Both the position numbers and the translations under genes were made by a program. Under the pieces are notes generated by a model, which worked only from the letters and a program-made list of their open reading frames with translations, had not been told where the DNA came from and did not search any database. 64,000 bases of DNA from positions 62,001 through 126,000 of the forward strand of contig QLIY01000004.1 of the NCBI GenBank assembly GCA_003260075.1, written 5' to 3'. Below are positions 1 to 13,566 of the stretch, piece after piece (the first letter of the stretch is position 1; every line of letters starts with the position of its first letter). This stretch comes from Phallusia mammillata. Taxonomy: Eukaryota; Chordata; Ascidiacea; Phlebobranchia; Ascidiidae.

Positions 1-207
1 AAACTTCACACCCAAAAAAACTTAAACGTCCTATATACGTGCGAATTACTGAAGGTCAGCGAAAATTTTAATCAAACGAAATTCTAAGGACTTTAATTTG
101 ATTTCCTGTGAAGATACAAAACGCATTTAAAGGCTGAACAATTTGCTCAGTGTTTAGCATAGTGGTTAACTCTTAGTGGTTTTAAATGGTTTATCTTTCT
201 TGTATAG

Positions 208-1311
208 GTACCGGTTACTCAACTGTTCTGAAGCAGATTTCTGTTCCCCTTATATCTAATCAACAGTGTAATCAACCCGATTGGAGGAATTGCGTTATAA
301 GAGCTTGTATGATGTGTGCAGGATCACTTAACAACGATCCTTGCGAGGGAGATTCAGGTATTTAATTACTATTAAAAAAAAATCGAAGCGCTTTATGAAC
401 ACTATAGTAATATGGAAAAAACATCATTTCACTTTAAGGATCATATAATATAATTTTCCTGATCTTGGGGTGCACCATTTAAGAACCAATGGGTTAACAG
501 TGCAACTAAACCTGAAAGTACTAAACATGAGTATGTTTTACTTTTTTTGTCACGGGGTTCGAACCCAGATTAGTTTTTCTCATGTTTGCAAATGGACCAA
601 TTCCACGGACCTTCGCCTGCAATTGCTTGTCGGTAAAAACACAACATCTCATGTAGCAAAATAAAGTTTTAAGATGATAAGAAAATACTTAGTGTAAATA
701 CATGAGGTAATGCCGAACGTATAAACGCATTGGGTGACTGAAAGGTCAGTAGCAAAAAAAACAGCTGCCCGCTTTGATGTCTGACAAGGTTGAAAGAATT
801 CGTCAATGTGCATAAACCGCAATTACGGACTAATTTCACACTTCGCAAATGCCTCTTTATGGGCTCCGATCATGTTTCCACTTTGTTTTGGCAAACATGA
901 CCTATTTTGCACAAATCTTTACTTTGAAATTAGCAAGTGCAACCGACTCTCAAAATACACACTGTTTGGTTGGTAGTATGTAGTTTTCCAACCTAGGACG
1001 AAAACCAACAAAGGTTTTTGTGGGTTTCTGCACTGACACAATTTGTTTGCCAACATGAAGCGTTTCGAAATGCAGATTTTAACATTGCGACAAATCGTCG
1101 ACAAAATGAGAACTATTAAGGCATCAATATTTAAATGTTTTTTAATTAAATAGGTGGCCCGCTGTTCTGTCCACGATCAAACGGTCTATATGTTCTTCAT
1201 GGCGTCTACAGCTGGGGAAGGTGTGGCACCGAAGCCAAAAAGCCGGCAGTTTACATGAGAACGTCGTATTTTGTCGATTGGATTACTAACGTAATGACAA
1301 CGATCCAATGA
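208..1311 (+). CDS. Trypsin-like (S1) serine protease, 3' part only
   Basis: Two 3' exons of a secreted chymotrypsin-fold protease; the rest lies left of the window. Exon 208-357 follows an AG acceptor and ends in GDSG, splitting the last Gly codon. Exon 1154-1311 resumes at that codon and ends in TGA (1309-1311). The joined reading frame gives the active-site motif GDSGGPLFC, with the catalytic Ser just before the intron. The usual C-terminal S1 signature follows (VYSWGRCG, then PAVYMRTSYFVDWI). Cysteines typical of the last two S1 disulphides are present. His and Asp of the triad are outside the window, so activity and substrate class cannot be judged. The intron of about 800 bases holds nothing recognised. 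Confidence 0.85.
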
Positions 1312-2478
1312 GAAAGTTAGTCCATTGCGCCACCTTGTGGTGTAAACCTTGTGACCTTTTTGTACACTAAGAGAAAGTAAACGCTTAAAAGTACAAAAGA
1401 GACAGCTCTGATTGGAACTGCACTGTGATAGGCGTAATACTTTCTTCGTTGCCCTCTATTTTTTCTTGATTTTCTGTGGTTGTTTTCCCTTGGAACTAAC
1501 ATGGTATCACACTGGTCCACATGCTAAAATTTGCCTTTAGAAAATGTGCAATTACATTATCTGCAGCCATAGATCAATCTTTGAAAGCTGCCTTACATAA
1601 CGTTGCATTAAAATGAAAGTGTACCTTCAATTTTGAAGGTATACACCAATAACGTAGCATTTAGGATTCAACACTTGTGTGATACAAACAGTATAAAGTG
1701 CCTAAGCAACGATAAAAGTCCATGTTTTTGCTTTTGTTCCTTTTATTTCTATGAACCTGTATGCTTGCCCAACCGCTTTATCATGTATCTGTACATTTTT
1801 TTGTTCTTGTGTTTTGCAATAAACTTTAAATCCTAAAACGCCCTTTTCTGAGTCTCAAAGAAAACAAGTATGGTTTAAAACATTGTCTAAAAAAACGAAG
1901 ATTATAGTGTTTGGGGTTTCAATCCTACGTAATCCAAGAATTATAAAAGATAGCCTGTATATGTAGTAACGGCAAAAAGAAGGGTAAAGTATAAAAAAAA
2001 TCACAGGATGGTTGTTATTTCAGTGGCAAAAATGTAAAAATGGTTAAAAACGCGGTTACGATACTGTGCATATATGTAGTGGGAAAGATTAAATGCCTTG
2101 ACTGGATCAACAATCAAAGCCCCAACCCTAGAAAGATTAAAACCATTGAAATCGCCGGCAATTGGCAAGTAATTTCAAATATAGATGAAAAACATCAAAT
2201 ATTGAGACAGCATGTCAGGGTATTCATCAACAGAGCTAAAACAAACAGTGAAAGTGGATTTGCAAAGACTCGGTTTGAGGAACTTGTAGTAGCTGTGGTT
2301 GTCGGCGGAGGAAGATTAGTTGGAATCTGTATAGAGTTGGTAAAGATTTTTAGTTTCAAACGATCAATTTAATTTGTACCACGAGGTGTTGTCACAGCAT
2401 TAGATATATTGGAACTTATTTTGCCGCTTTGACATGTTATTTGCAAACTTAAAGGTTTAGAATTTTTCTCCTATAGGC
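1312..2478. other. Spacer between convergent genes
   Basis: Holds the likely 3' UTR of the protease and AT-rich DNA up to the stop codon of the convergent gene. A 110-codon open frame at 2040-2372 (+) has no recognisable domain and no signal peptide, so I do not call it a gene. Confidence 0.5.
1818..1823 (+). promoter_or_regulatory. Possible poly(A) signal for the serine protease
   Basis: AATAAA about 500 bases after the protease stop codon; the first canonical signal seen downstream on this strand. Confidence 0.35.
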
Positions 2479-4330
2479 TTATAAATTGGGTTGATATTTA
2501 GCAACTGGCGCGGTCTGTAAATCAAAATTGTTTTACGACGCAAGGGATTAAAAATAATGGAGACAAGAGACCTCGTCGAAGTTTTCTTGACCATACAGAC
2601 ATTTGAAAAGTTCAGATATTGCAACAGAAAACATTGACGTATTTCATAATTGGCGACTTTGTGCATTTGGTACAGACAGATAACGATAGACAGCTATGCT
2701 TACTTGTTTAAGAGATGAGGGAAAACGCAGGTCCCTGTTATCGCACCAGTTTTCATCATAGGATCCATCTGCCCGCGGGCTCTCAACTACGAACCTTATA
2801 ACCAACATCATCAAATATCAATTGGGCTTTTAAATGAAAGATAGTCGAAGTGTTTTAATTTTCATACGATCGCATGAACTATTAACTCGCAAGGTATTTG
2901 AGTCCAAAGGACTTTGCACGGAATCTTTATGGACTTTGCATTTTCCACTTTTTTTCTACTCTTGGGTTTTGAAAATAGGTAGTATTCAAACACAGAGCTA
3001 CTGTCCCCAGGTATGTTAAGAAATTACCTGAACCAGAAATATTTGATTCCACCTTCGCACCCAACTCCTTCACAGTCAAATTCATAAGTAACTGAGTCGG
3101 TTGATCCTGGCACAATCCCACAAGTGCTGTCAGTGACTCCAGTACTACCTACATGTCATAACAAGTCTTGGCCAAAAGTCCAATACAAATTCATCAAATT
3201 TGCAACGTGCGAGTTACTGCACAGATTGTGAATTGCCTCACCCAACTTGCGGTGTTTGCGAATAAATACAAACACGAATGAGGAACTGCTTTCCCGACTG
3301 GATCAATCATTTGGTAGCAAGTGTAATTTAGATATTGGGCTAAATTTGAACCACGTATGTCAAAGAAAACATCATTTTTCTGATTCCAAACAGATATACG
3401 AAAGTAAGACGGCAGTGAGCTTGTATTTTGAGAGGCACAATTTATGAGTTTTAATGGTGCCTCCTAGTTTTAGGAAACAATATTGGTTGCTATAGGAAGT
3501 GCTAATATTGTTTGGTTCTTTGGGTAACTAGCCTAATAGGTGATCAAGCGTTTTTTTTAGATCTTACATTTCTTGACGTTAGTTTTTTGAGCCGCGAAGC
3601 ACAAAGTTCCAGATTTTTCCATTTCCCAAGCAACTTCAATCTTGCGGTCATTTCCACCCGTTGGACTCACGATAAAGCATGGTTTCACTACGAAATCATA
3701 ACGCGAAGAGTTTAATTGGGTTCCTCCAAGATTTACAACCGTAATTTTGTTACTAACGAAAAACAGCGCCTAAGTTTGGAGTCAGCGTCTACAAACAATT
3801 ATTACATCCTTTTTGTGGGATTTGAACGTACAACCTAAATTCTTTCTTGGGTTTTGCAAGGGGAAAACCAGCGGTTTGTTGAGGCGTTATTTACCACGGT
3901 GTTTAGATTGGTTTAATGATTAATGTTCATCTTGGAAGGCTCTTAATTGAGTTACACATACCGGAAAAGCATAGTTAACACATACCGAAAAGCAAAATCA
4001 ATACACCAGTACAACTGTATGGCAATTTGGACATACCCCCTTGAAACTCGTAAGTTGACATCATGTAGCCAAGCGGTCTGGTTGTGTTGGCATCCGGATG
4101 TGTAACTGGCACGTATGTTTGGCTGTATTCTGTTTCATTAACGGAAATCCAATTCTGTAACGTAGGCAGGAAATTATGTGCACTGATTGATAGTTCAGGC
4201 TAAGATGACTTTCAAGCAAACAACACAAAATTTAATGCAAACTATCACTAACCGTGCATGGTTGCTGCTTGGATTTCGAAACAAAGCTGAACAAAAGAGT
4301 TAACAGCACTAATATACCACCCCTATTCAT
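2479..4330 (-). CDS. Short secreted cysteine-containing protein, five exons, family unknown
   Basis: Assembled by eye on the minus strand from exons 4253-4330, 4037-4154, 3028-3148, 2704-2794 and 2479-2514. Every junction has AG/GT borders (donors GTTAGT, GTATGT, GTAATT, GTAAGC) and the phases 0, 1, 2, 0 fit throughout. Exon 1 begins with MNRGGILVLLTLLFSFVSKS, a clear signal peptide. The product is about 147 residues, with five cysteines (QPC, DSTC, EFDC, GVGC, ENWC) and possible N-glycosylation sites NET and NTT. Exon 4 carries DGSYDENWCDNRDL; the last exon codes only TAPVAKYQPNL and then TAA. It is convergent with the protease. I do not recognise the family and infer only secretion. The very short last exon is the least certain part. 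Confidence 0.6.
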
Positions 4331-6429
4331 GATATATATGGGGTTAAATTGCTGTTCTGAGCACAAAAAGCAAGTTTTATTTTCAGTGAAACGTGGTAGT
4401 CACCTGGAATAACGTAATCACATGTTTTGATGCTTGGCCATTGTTGAAATTTCTGTAAGCTATTGTTAGCTACAAACGTGTGCGGAAGCCATCCATTTAG
4501 TCATTTCAAACGCGTCATAACGACTCCCACGTAGCAGCTTTGTAAATTGTATGTGTACCAGTTACAAAGCAAATTGCAGTTATTTTTTCTCTTATTGACA
4601 CTCTTTTTGGTTTTAACAGCATTAACTTGCCTCTCTAGCTTAGGTATACGGTTGGCTGAAGGTTTGATGTGTTTGTTTTAAGAGTTTGTCAGAAAGGTTG
4701 AGAAAAAACTTGGTAAACACACACTTGTGCATTGCAAAGTTGTTACTGCGCATGTTACATAAGCCGCAAAAACAGTATTGGGTCTCAATTGCAAAGCTAA
4801 CACATTGTTAAACCTAAAAATAATGACTACTTGATCTTCAGTCTACACTAAAACTACGTAGGTCAGTAATGTGTACACAGTAAATCTGACCTGCAGAGTT
4901 ATTCATCTACAAACTACGCATCGCTTTACCTGTTACCACCCACAATAAATAGATTCACACACACACACACACTGGTTGTGCACAAAGTTGCTGCCGGAAC
5001 TGAATTTAACACTGTTGTTAACAGGGAAATACCATTTTACAGTCTTTCTGTGGACTTCTGTATGTGTTCACTGACTAAGTAAAAGCGTTTTCGTTGAAGA
5101 TACTTCCAATACTGCACCGTTATCTACGTTAAAAAAGCTTAAAATGCAAATATATACCAATCAAAGGCCCCAAAGCCATTTTAACGTCAAACATTAAAGC
5201 ACAACAGTTCCGTTTATACATTGCTACATGAAACCAAATCTGTCTGGCTATTGGCACAAAATCATGTCTAGCGTCATCGGTTATGAACTTTTTTTCGTGG
5301 CTGAAAACTCGGACCAACTCGTATGACATCCAATAAAGAGAATGACAAAGCACGAAATTTACTTCCTTGAATGGTACTAGCACCTGCTGTGACTAAAATG
5401 CTGACCCGAAGTGCAACAATGCGTCAGCAATGTGACCATCTGTCACGGGACTTGCTACCAGTTTTACTTTTATGACCGCAGGTAAACAACACAACCAAAA
5501 ATAGTTTGGAGCTGCATTGAATGTGATGTGTGTTGCATAACCGTGTGCAGGGGCAAGTTGCACGCCTTAAAGTTTGTTGTTCTTATTTCGCTTTGGGCTC
5601 CCTATTTTGGTTAGATTTGTCGCGAAATATCGGATAGGCTTAACCAAAGCAAGAACTGGGGCCATGTGGAGACTGCGAAAGTGCTGTTCTATGCCGAAAA
5701 GATAGCTTATTGGATTCATGCATTAAGACAGCCATGGAATTGTTCGATAACGGGCTCATTATGAGCAAGAACTAATCAGACAGGTAACGTGTAGTTTCTA
5801 ATCGGTTGTTTTTCATATCATTATTTTTTTATTCATTTTTAGAAACCTATACCATAAACTCTTTGCTCCGAGTGCGCAAATTCGATCGCATGCTAACCCT
5901 TGATGTGCCAAAATGATGCGTTACACAACTGTGCCCTCTACTGTGTTACGTTTTAACGTTGTCATCTAGGACCTGATGACTAACACGTAAACTTGTGTTT
6001 CTATGATTTCCTTTAACAACAAAATAAACTGGACATAACTCAACGCCTTTTCACGTGTTCGCAACTCGTCATTTCCGCCTAAAAAGCTTCAAATGTTACG
6101 CAGGTATAAAATTTGCTGACAGTTCCGCGGCTTGAACAGCAAACAATGGGAAAGCGGCCTCACCTTTGGAGCCATATAGTATATTTTAAACAACAACTGG
6201 ATTTAATCCGTCACGGAGAAGCACATGAATACAGCAGACTGGTCAATACCTCCCTCTAGTGTCAAGAATTCCCACAAAAGAACACAGAAGCTTGACGTGA
6301 GTTAAACTGACGCGGACACAAAATCTTCAGTGTATAACTGTTAATAAACACGCTTATGGAGTTGAATACAGAAACTACAGGCTAATAGTTGGCAGTAGAA
6401 GCTATATCTTTGCACTGTGTAGCGATTTT
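4331..6429. other. Spacer without a supported gene
   Basis: AT-rich DNA upstream of the secreted-protein gene and downstream of SEC62. It includes a short CA repeat. Open frames at 5129-5383 (-) and around 5650-5780 (+) lack recognisable domains. Confidence 0.5.
4956..4972. repeat. Short CA dinucleotide repeat
   Basis: About eight uninterrupted CA units; an ordinary microsatellite. Confidence 0.9.
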
Positions 6430-6435
6430 TTTATT
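6430..6435 (-). promoter_or_regulatory. Poly(A) signal for SEC62
   Basis: AATAAA on the minus strand (TTTATT on +), about 15 bases beyond the SEC62 stop codon. This implies a very short 3' UTR. Confidence 0.5.
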
Positions 6436-6450
6436 GCTACCCAGTATGCC

Positions 6451-9400
6451 TTATGACTTCTGATCGGCCTTTAGTAACTCGTATTCTTCAGAGTGTTGTT
6501 CGTCAGGGTCCGTAACATTTCCATTTTGGTCAGAGTCGTCAGAGTTTTGGTCACTGGAAGGTGAATCAGCGGCATCGGCTGTGTCTTTGTCTTCCATCTC
6601 ATTGTCCTCTTTTTCGTTGTCTTTTTCTTCTTCTTCTTCGTTATCTGAAGACTTATCTAGAATTTGTCAGAAAAACAATTTTATTTTTAAGGTATATTAC
6701 TGAAGTAAGCCTTGAAAATCAAGCAGATCAATCAATCAGCACAAGAAATGATTAAAAATTGATTTGAATCTAGAAATGCTCTTGAAATTCAGAAGCAAAT
6801 GTTCATGCTTGTTTGATCAATTCAATAGATTCCAAATACAAGTCCAATGTCTCCAATATTCAAATGCAAATCGTCCCACGAAAAGATTTGAAATTGAAAG
6901 CAATATGTCTAACTGTAACTAAAATCTCATGCAGTTAGAGCAAAACAAATCAAAAAACCATAATTCTCAACACATACAATTTATTTATAAAGTAGATTAA
7001 AAAACAACCTAAAGGAAAATGCACTTTACCTTTAGATTTTTTGCTTTCTGGTCCAAAATACTCGTGTGTGTAAAATGGTTTAAATGAGTCAAAAAATCCG
7101 ACGTCAGCTAACAAATTAGGCAAAACCCATAAGTGATGTTTTCCAAACGTCACCAGCCATATACCAACAAACAGAAGAGAGCGAACTGTAGGAGACAAAA
7201 ACAAACTGTAAGAACTGGTTTTCCCTGTTTTCTGATGATCCAAAATGAATTGTGTTTAAACATCTGCTGAAAACTGTACATAACTGACACCAGTAATGCA
7301 GGCAAGCAAGAACATACTGTCAAACTAAGCCTATATATGGTTCCTTAAATGATTTACCTAAAGAGGGATACTAATGGATTGGGTAGGGATTTTGGGTCAG
7401 AAGTTTACGGAAGTAAATAGCACTAGGACCAAACTACAAGGGGGGCTACTGTGTGACGCATGATGTCAAACAAACCCGTAGCAATAGACCATTTGCCGAA
7501 TTTTTATCTTGAAACAGAAATGTTCACAGTTTTCACCCTTTGATAAGGTAAGTATTAAAATAGAAAAAACAAGACCTGTAAAGTTGGAGAAAGGTGTAAA
7601 CGTTGCTCTATAACTTGGACCTGGTAAAAGTTCTTCCTATTTACAATAGCAGTGCTTGTATGAAACTAAAGCCAAGCCGAAATTACAGTTCAAATGTCGC
7701 TTGGGTTTAGACATACAAAGGGCTGGCAAGTTACAGCAGCTGGCACATTCAATATACTTACATATTGCAACACCAAACACTGAACCAACAAAAATCCCAC
7801 CAAGGATAGACAAATAGTAAATGAGAATTCGCACTGAGTTGGGCCACAGTGGAAAGAGTGTGGCGGCTATAACTCCAAGCAGCAACAGTCCGCCTGAAAA
7901 AGCACATCAATATGGTATTAGGCCAACTCAAAACGAATGCGGTGAAATTTAGTTTGTTCATGCAGCTGCACGGCTTTCATATTGCGCCAATTAGAGCTAC
8001 AAAAACAGTAACAAAAACTTGAGATTGTTGAAGAACTGTAGAGAAAATACAACAGTTTACCCTGAACCCTTTAGTTCCTGTAAATAAATGTTGCATCTTA
8101 TCAAACAGAATATTTGTTGTATCTTATCAACCAGAAAAGAACTATACAGTATAGATATCGACACTCACCCTTTAATAGTGTATTTGGGTGCAAGGGATTG
8201 TACATCCACACATAAATATCGGAAGAATCATAAAATATCTGTTCCTCATGCACTTGAAGCTTGTAGCGCTTTTTCTTTTTCTTCTCTTCGCCTTCCTTCT
8301 TCTCTTCATCTTTCTATACAATTTGTGTAAACATAATTTTACAAACATGCTAAAAGACAAGATTTTGAAATTATTGAAAAAAACAGATACAGTTAATCAC
8401 AACATAAAAAATGAACTGTAAAACATTTTATTTATTAGCAGTGGTTTGCTGAAAAAAAAAACCTGCTCTAAAACACCATCACTGATGTAGGGATTGGGCT
8501 ATGTTAAAGCTTAACTGACTAAGGCAGTTGTGTCTCAACTTTTTAGCTTTAAACTATTAGTTGCTGCATAATCAATCACTCTGTGGTGTTATAGGAACAA
8601 ATGTGTGGGTAGTGTGTCATTACCCTGATAAAGACGCCTTGAATGAGACATTGAAACCTCAAACCAGATACATAAAATTACCAGTTGAGCGAAAAAGGAC
8701 TGTTCGCTATTTAGCAGTATTCAAAGAGTTTCATCGGTATGCATTTCCATTGCCCAATAAATAGCACAAGCTTACAAGTTTTCACACCTTGGTGTCAGGC
8801 TTTTTATCTGACTCTTCTCCATTGGTTTCTTTTTCTTCTTTGTTTTCCTCTGTGTTTTTCTTTCTCTTTCTTGTTGTGGACTTTGGTTCTTCCTCGACTT
8901 GTTTCTTGTTTCCTTTTTTCTGAAAATGAGGATATCATAGTTTAGTGACCACATGTTTGGTATAAGTTAAAACTTTATAAAATTACCTTGATCAGAATTA
9001 CAAAAACTTACTGTTGTAGCAACTTGAGTTATAAAATGCAACTATCTTTTTTTGATTTAACTCTATGCTTTAGCACAAGGGCGGGCAACTTCTCCAGTCG
9101 GCGGGCCTGATATGGGAAAATGAAGTACTTGGCGGGCCGGATTCGTGAATCGATACATTAATCGCGTATTTATCCAGTGATTTAAAACGGATTTTTGACC
9201 ACCTAAATTAAATACAATCAAGAACGTCGCAATTACAATACAGTCCAAACAATCTAACTGATATAACATAAAATTATTCACCACAGCAAATTTAATGCAT
9301 ACACCACAGACTTAGATACTGCTGAAACACTAACTAGGCTACACGTGTGGAAAGAAAGAAAACGGAGAAATCAGGCCACCCACAAGGTTGGCAGTTATGT

Positions 9401-11055
9401 CGTAACAATGGACGTATGGTGCAATGGTAACAACGGCGGGAAAGTTTTTTACTATTGAGGAACGTTACTGTCCGTTACAACTATAATTTGACATAGTAAG
9501 CAAGTAGTGGCGGATTGCAGCAGACTGTAGCCGCGGGCCACATCATCATGTATGACCGGAAACTGTCTGCGGGCCGCTCAAAACCCCGTCGCGGGCCGGA
9601 TCCGGCCCGCGGGCCGTATGTTGCCCGCCCCTGCTTTAGCACATAGTTTAGCTTCAATTTGTTTACAATTCGACTCTTACCTCTTCTTTATCAAGCTTGG
9701 GAACTTTTTCAGCTCGATAAAATAATTTGCTTGAAAGTAACCTTTAAAAAAAAATTTACTTTCATGTTTTTTTTGGTTTTCTTTATATCAGTAATAGTAA
9801 CTAGTTAGATTTAAAATTGATAATAGAAATCTCTGTCACAACAGCAAAACATTCTGTTAAAATAATACATTTTTATTGTTATGTTAAGGAAATTAATTTT
9901 AGATTTTAGGAGCATAATAGTAGAGTTTTTAAAACAACAACCACATTTTGGCCTTCAAACCATAATGCAAGTGCAATATAACTGATTATTACACTATATA
10001 AAAGCTATTGCTATATAAAAGCTATAAGGCATAATATCAAGTTTATAGAGCTCTTCTGGCAAATGCGTTTTTATTCCGACGTTTCTATGTCTTATACAGG
10101 TCGCCTTCATAAGGGTTTACCCTCTATAAACTTGAGATTAATGCACAGTTATTGTCATTTTTATGTATAGTTTTTCAAAGGTTTAATAAGCTAACCGGAT
10201 CAAATTAAATTTGACTGACTAACTTTTCCATAAAGGCAATAGCATCGTCACGACTAACGAACACTGGTCCTCGCTTTGTGGTGGTTTTAGCCCACTTCGA
10301 CTTCATTAACGTGTCAACTGCTTTTGACCCTGTGACACAAGAAAAAAAAGTCAAAAAAAGTTGATTTTAAAATTTAAAGAATTTTAAATGATATCTCACC
10401 TACAAAATATTCAATGTTCTCCTTCTGCATAACTGTAGTCTTTTTTGGTGTTTTAAATCGAACATGTTTTGCCATCTCCTGTTCTTCTTTACCAGGTTGT
10501 TCGTATTTAAGCTGAACACAAGAAATAAGGCCTTAATTTTGTTGACAAAACAGTTTGAGAAGTCATAATAACAACAACCCAAAAAATATAATTCAACGCA
10601 TACTTGTATGTATAATAGAAATACAGTTGAACTTTGGCAAAGATAACAAACTGGTAAAACAATAAGTTACAAAAAAATGAGGAACGTAAAAACAATAGGT
10701 ACACAATTCATGGTTTTAAAAATTCTAACAAGAAACAAACAAGCCTACATGTTTTGCCAGTCATTCGCGCTTGTTTCTCGCCTTTTTTTCTGGTTTTACG
10801 TGCTGCTTGGTTTTACATTAATTCTTTTGCCAATGACAAAAGTTGATTGTCAAAACGTTATGTTTTACACAAATATACTGGCTTGTTCGTTTCTAGTAAA
10901 ACAATAATTGTACAAAGTATATACTAGTAAATGCCATGACATTTAATTAACACCTTTTTGGTCTCCATGGCATCCCTACATGCTTTATCAACATCAGGTT
11001 CATTTGCCTCTTTTTTAACATCCGGTAAAACAGGAACACCCAAAAATTGTGCCAT
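6451..11055 (-). CDS. SEC62: Translocation protein SEC62, nine exons
   Basis: Membrane subunit of the ER SEC61/SEC62/SEC63 machinery for post-translational protein import. Exons on minus: 10954-11055, 10400-10511, 10224-10329, 9681-9741, 8788-8919, 8169-8313, 7762-7893, 7030-7185, 6451-6656. All have AG/GT borders and the phases agree. They give 383 residues, near the vertebrate length of about 400. Order: soluble N-terminal domain with MAKHVRFKTPKK and the KLLSSKLFYRA helix; a Lys/Glu-rich linker; IYVWMYNPLHP just before the membrane; two membrane segments (GVIAATLFPLWP, then ILIYYLSILGGIF); the family motif LPNLLADVGFFDSFKPFYTH; and a strongly acidic C-terminal tail. The start MAQFLGVPVLPDVKK is chosen as the first ATG and leaves a complete first exon. 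The hAT MITE in the fourth intron does not touch an exon. Confidence 0.93.
9076..9633. mobile_element. Non-autonomous hAT element (MITE) in a SEC62 intron
   Basis: 558 bases. The left end CAAGGGCGGGCAAC matches the inverted right end CAGGGGCGGGCAAC. It is flanked by the perfect 8-base duplication CTTTAGCA (9068-9075 and 9634-9641). The 8-base target duplication and CA..TG ends are typical of the hAT superfamily. The ends are rich in GGGCC. No transposase frame is left. Confidence 0.88.
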
Positions 11056-12020
11056 TGCAGCTTAAACCCGGCTTTTTACTACTTTTCAAAAAGCTTTTCA
11101 AGCCTCCAAGCTCTCATCTAACTATATAATACTAAAGAGGCAACAGCCTGTGTGGATGACTTGTACCCACACTATAGTCGAGCCTAAACTAAAGGAAGGA
11201 AGTGATTAAAAAGCTTCGGAATTTGCTGCCTGAAATCCTTACACCAGAAAAACAATCCAACTGCCTTAAAAACTCTATTTGTGTTGTAGCGGAAAAGACT
11301 TTTCAACAATCTGGGTGTTTATCTAAATTCAGGTGTTTTCTACTTACAAAAACAATTCAAAAAGCCTACAATAATACTGTACGAAAGAGTGGCTTTCCAC
11401 TTTAAACCAACATCCTGTCTAAAAGCTGGCCATATGCTTTCTGCTTAATATCATGTGGCTGGATAATAGTTTTGGCACACATAGTAATCTACCAATAACG
11501 TCTGCAGCCAGCAGCTAGCATTAGGTACAGAGAATAGGTTAGGGTTTGTTTTGTTGAGTTTAGGATCGCATTTTATGCAGTGGTTTTAGATATATATGTG
11601 TACCATGACAATATATATTTTTGTCAAAAACTTTGTTTTGAGCATGTTGTATAAACTATGTAGAGTAGGATAAAAAAAAAATTATCTGATACAACTTTGC
11701 TGTGCCATGAAACAGACTGCAAAGCAAATGTTGCAAAACTGGCCTATATATACGCCATGAAATCAATATAAACAATGATGCAATTTATATTCTTATTTAA
11801 CGTGTAAGGTTTATGCAGCTTGGGTAAATGAGAAAATAATACTTTGTAAATGTAGTAAACCTAAATTTGTTCGGGGAATTTATCAAATGCTGTTTTTGTT
11901 TTGGCATAAGTGTAGTTCTCAACTTTGCAAACTTAGCTACTATAGTTGGTGCAGTTGATCACCAACAATCTACAATGGCAAGATCCTGTTAAATTCAGCT
12001 GCTCTTTCTACGAAGACTAT
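11056..12020. other. Upstream flank of SEC62
   Basis: Holds the presumed SEC62 promoter. No TATA box or second gene is supported. The 67-codon frame at 11202-11405 has no recognisable features. Confidence 0.45.
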
Positions 12021-12277
12021 CCAGTCTGCAGAATGTGGCAGGTGCATGCGCGATTTTTTGTGAAAAAAAAATTTTTTGCATGCCAATTTTTTGGTTTGCA
12101 CGTGCAAATTTTGCACCAAAGGCGTTTAATTGGGCTGTGTTGACCTCTTTTACTTGCTTTGCGCCTGCTGAGATAGGTCTTGCACGCGAACTTACGGGTC
12201 GTGCACGCACGCACGCGGGACATGTAGGTCCTGCAGGCACGAGATCTCATCGGAAAATGCCATATTCTGCAGACTGG
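12021..12277. mobile_element. Inverted-repeat MITE, superfamily not assigned
   Basis: 257 bases whose ends are imperfect inverted repeats: CCAGTCTGCAGAATGTGGCA on the left and CCAGTCTGCAGAATATGGCA on the right when inverted. No convincing target-site duplication is visible, so I do not assign a superfamily. The interior is GC-richer than its flanks (several GCACGC motifs) and has no coding capacity that I recognise. Confidence 0.65.
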
Positions 12278-13566
12278 TTTGTAGGTCATGATTTAGAAAC
12301 TGTTTTTTCTGTTTTCTGATAATGTGCCAAAAATACAGTGTTTCATATTACATTGATGTACAAAATGATATATTATTACAGTAAGTATAACTAGTCAAAT
12401 TAGGTCATTTCCTTCACCAAAAATAGTAAATGTTCAAGCCTGGAAATCTTCAAAACTACAATTATTATACACTTAAACTTTCTTTAACTTGGAATTCAAT
12501 TATATGCCCTAGCTGTGTACCAAAATAAAATAATTGGTTAGTCACAAGGTTCAGTGAACATGTTAGTAATATTACCGGTACTTGTTTTGTAAACTTGGGA
12601 TGACTGTTATACTACACAACTAACAATCATTAAATATTTACAAAGAATAATTAGTACCGCATCAAACTTGTTCTTCCTCCTCTTAGACATTCTTGGTGAA
12701 TTGTTTATTTTCAGAAATATCTAAGAACCACAAAATAAATTCTAAAACCAAAAAAACACTTTTTGTGAATTTGTTATGATTTCACACAGAATAAATGTGA
12801 GGCTTGAAAATAGAATCTTGATTGAGTAATTGTTAAGCAGTAGAAAAAAACACTTATGGAGACTGCATTGTTTACAAAAGCTTGACTGAAATAAAAAAAA
12901 TGCCACATACTCGTTAAACCAAATAACCCCCTAACATAAACCAAAATTAAGATGGCCAAATTCGGATGAGACAAACGTAATTGTCTAAACAAAAAGGCTA
13001 AAATTATTTCTAAGACAAAAATGATATTTATTTTTTCATAAAAAACTGCTTTTTTAAAAACACACATGCGTTTAGGAATTTTGCAAGTTTAATAAAAATC
13101 ATTCACGTTAAGACTAATACCATGCAAAATATTTTTTGCCGTAAATATAACTATCAGTAACCCACATATGACAACAATTTATTTGAAGGTACACGTTGGC
13201 AAATGCAATTAACGTAGTTCACTGTCTAGCCTATGCTTGAATGCTGATTATGGAAAAAATACTGACAAATTTATTGCAATTGTACACACACATTTTGCAG
13301 TCCATTTATTATTTTCACAAAATCCCTAAAACGCCGTTTTGGAAAAAAATCTATTAATCACCTTACCAAAGTGTAATAAGAAGTAATAGCAGACAAATAC
13401 GGTGCAACGGGATGTTTATAACAACCCGAAGCCTTTTTAGTTCGTGTTGGGTTCGGGACACGATTCAAGTTCGAAGTTAAGCAAACATATTAGGCAGTGC
13501 AGAAATAACATTTATGTCGTTACTTGAGTAATTTATTGGCATATCATCTAATTTTTATCACGACAC

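Noticed and set aside
541..575. GGGTTCGAACCC-like sequence resembling a tRNA T-arm
   Set aside because: No acceptor stem, D-arm or anticodon arm can be folded around it.
2040..2372. 110-codon plus-strand frame
   Set aside because: No recognisable domain, signal peptide or splice context; it lies just downstream of a minus-strand gene.
3785..3825. Second tRNA T-arm-like sequence on the minus strand
   Set aside because: The arm does not pair well and no cloverleaf is present.
5640..5790. Cysteine-containing open stretch with a GT after it
   Set aside because: A stop codon directly precedes it, and no good acceptor or partner exon was found.
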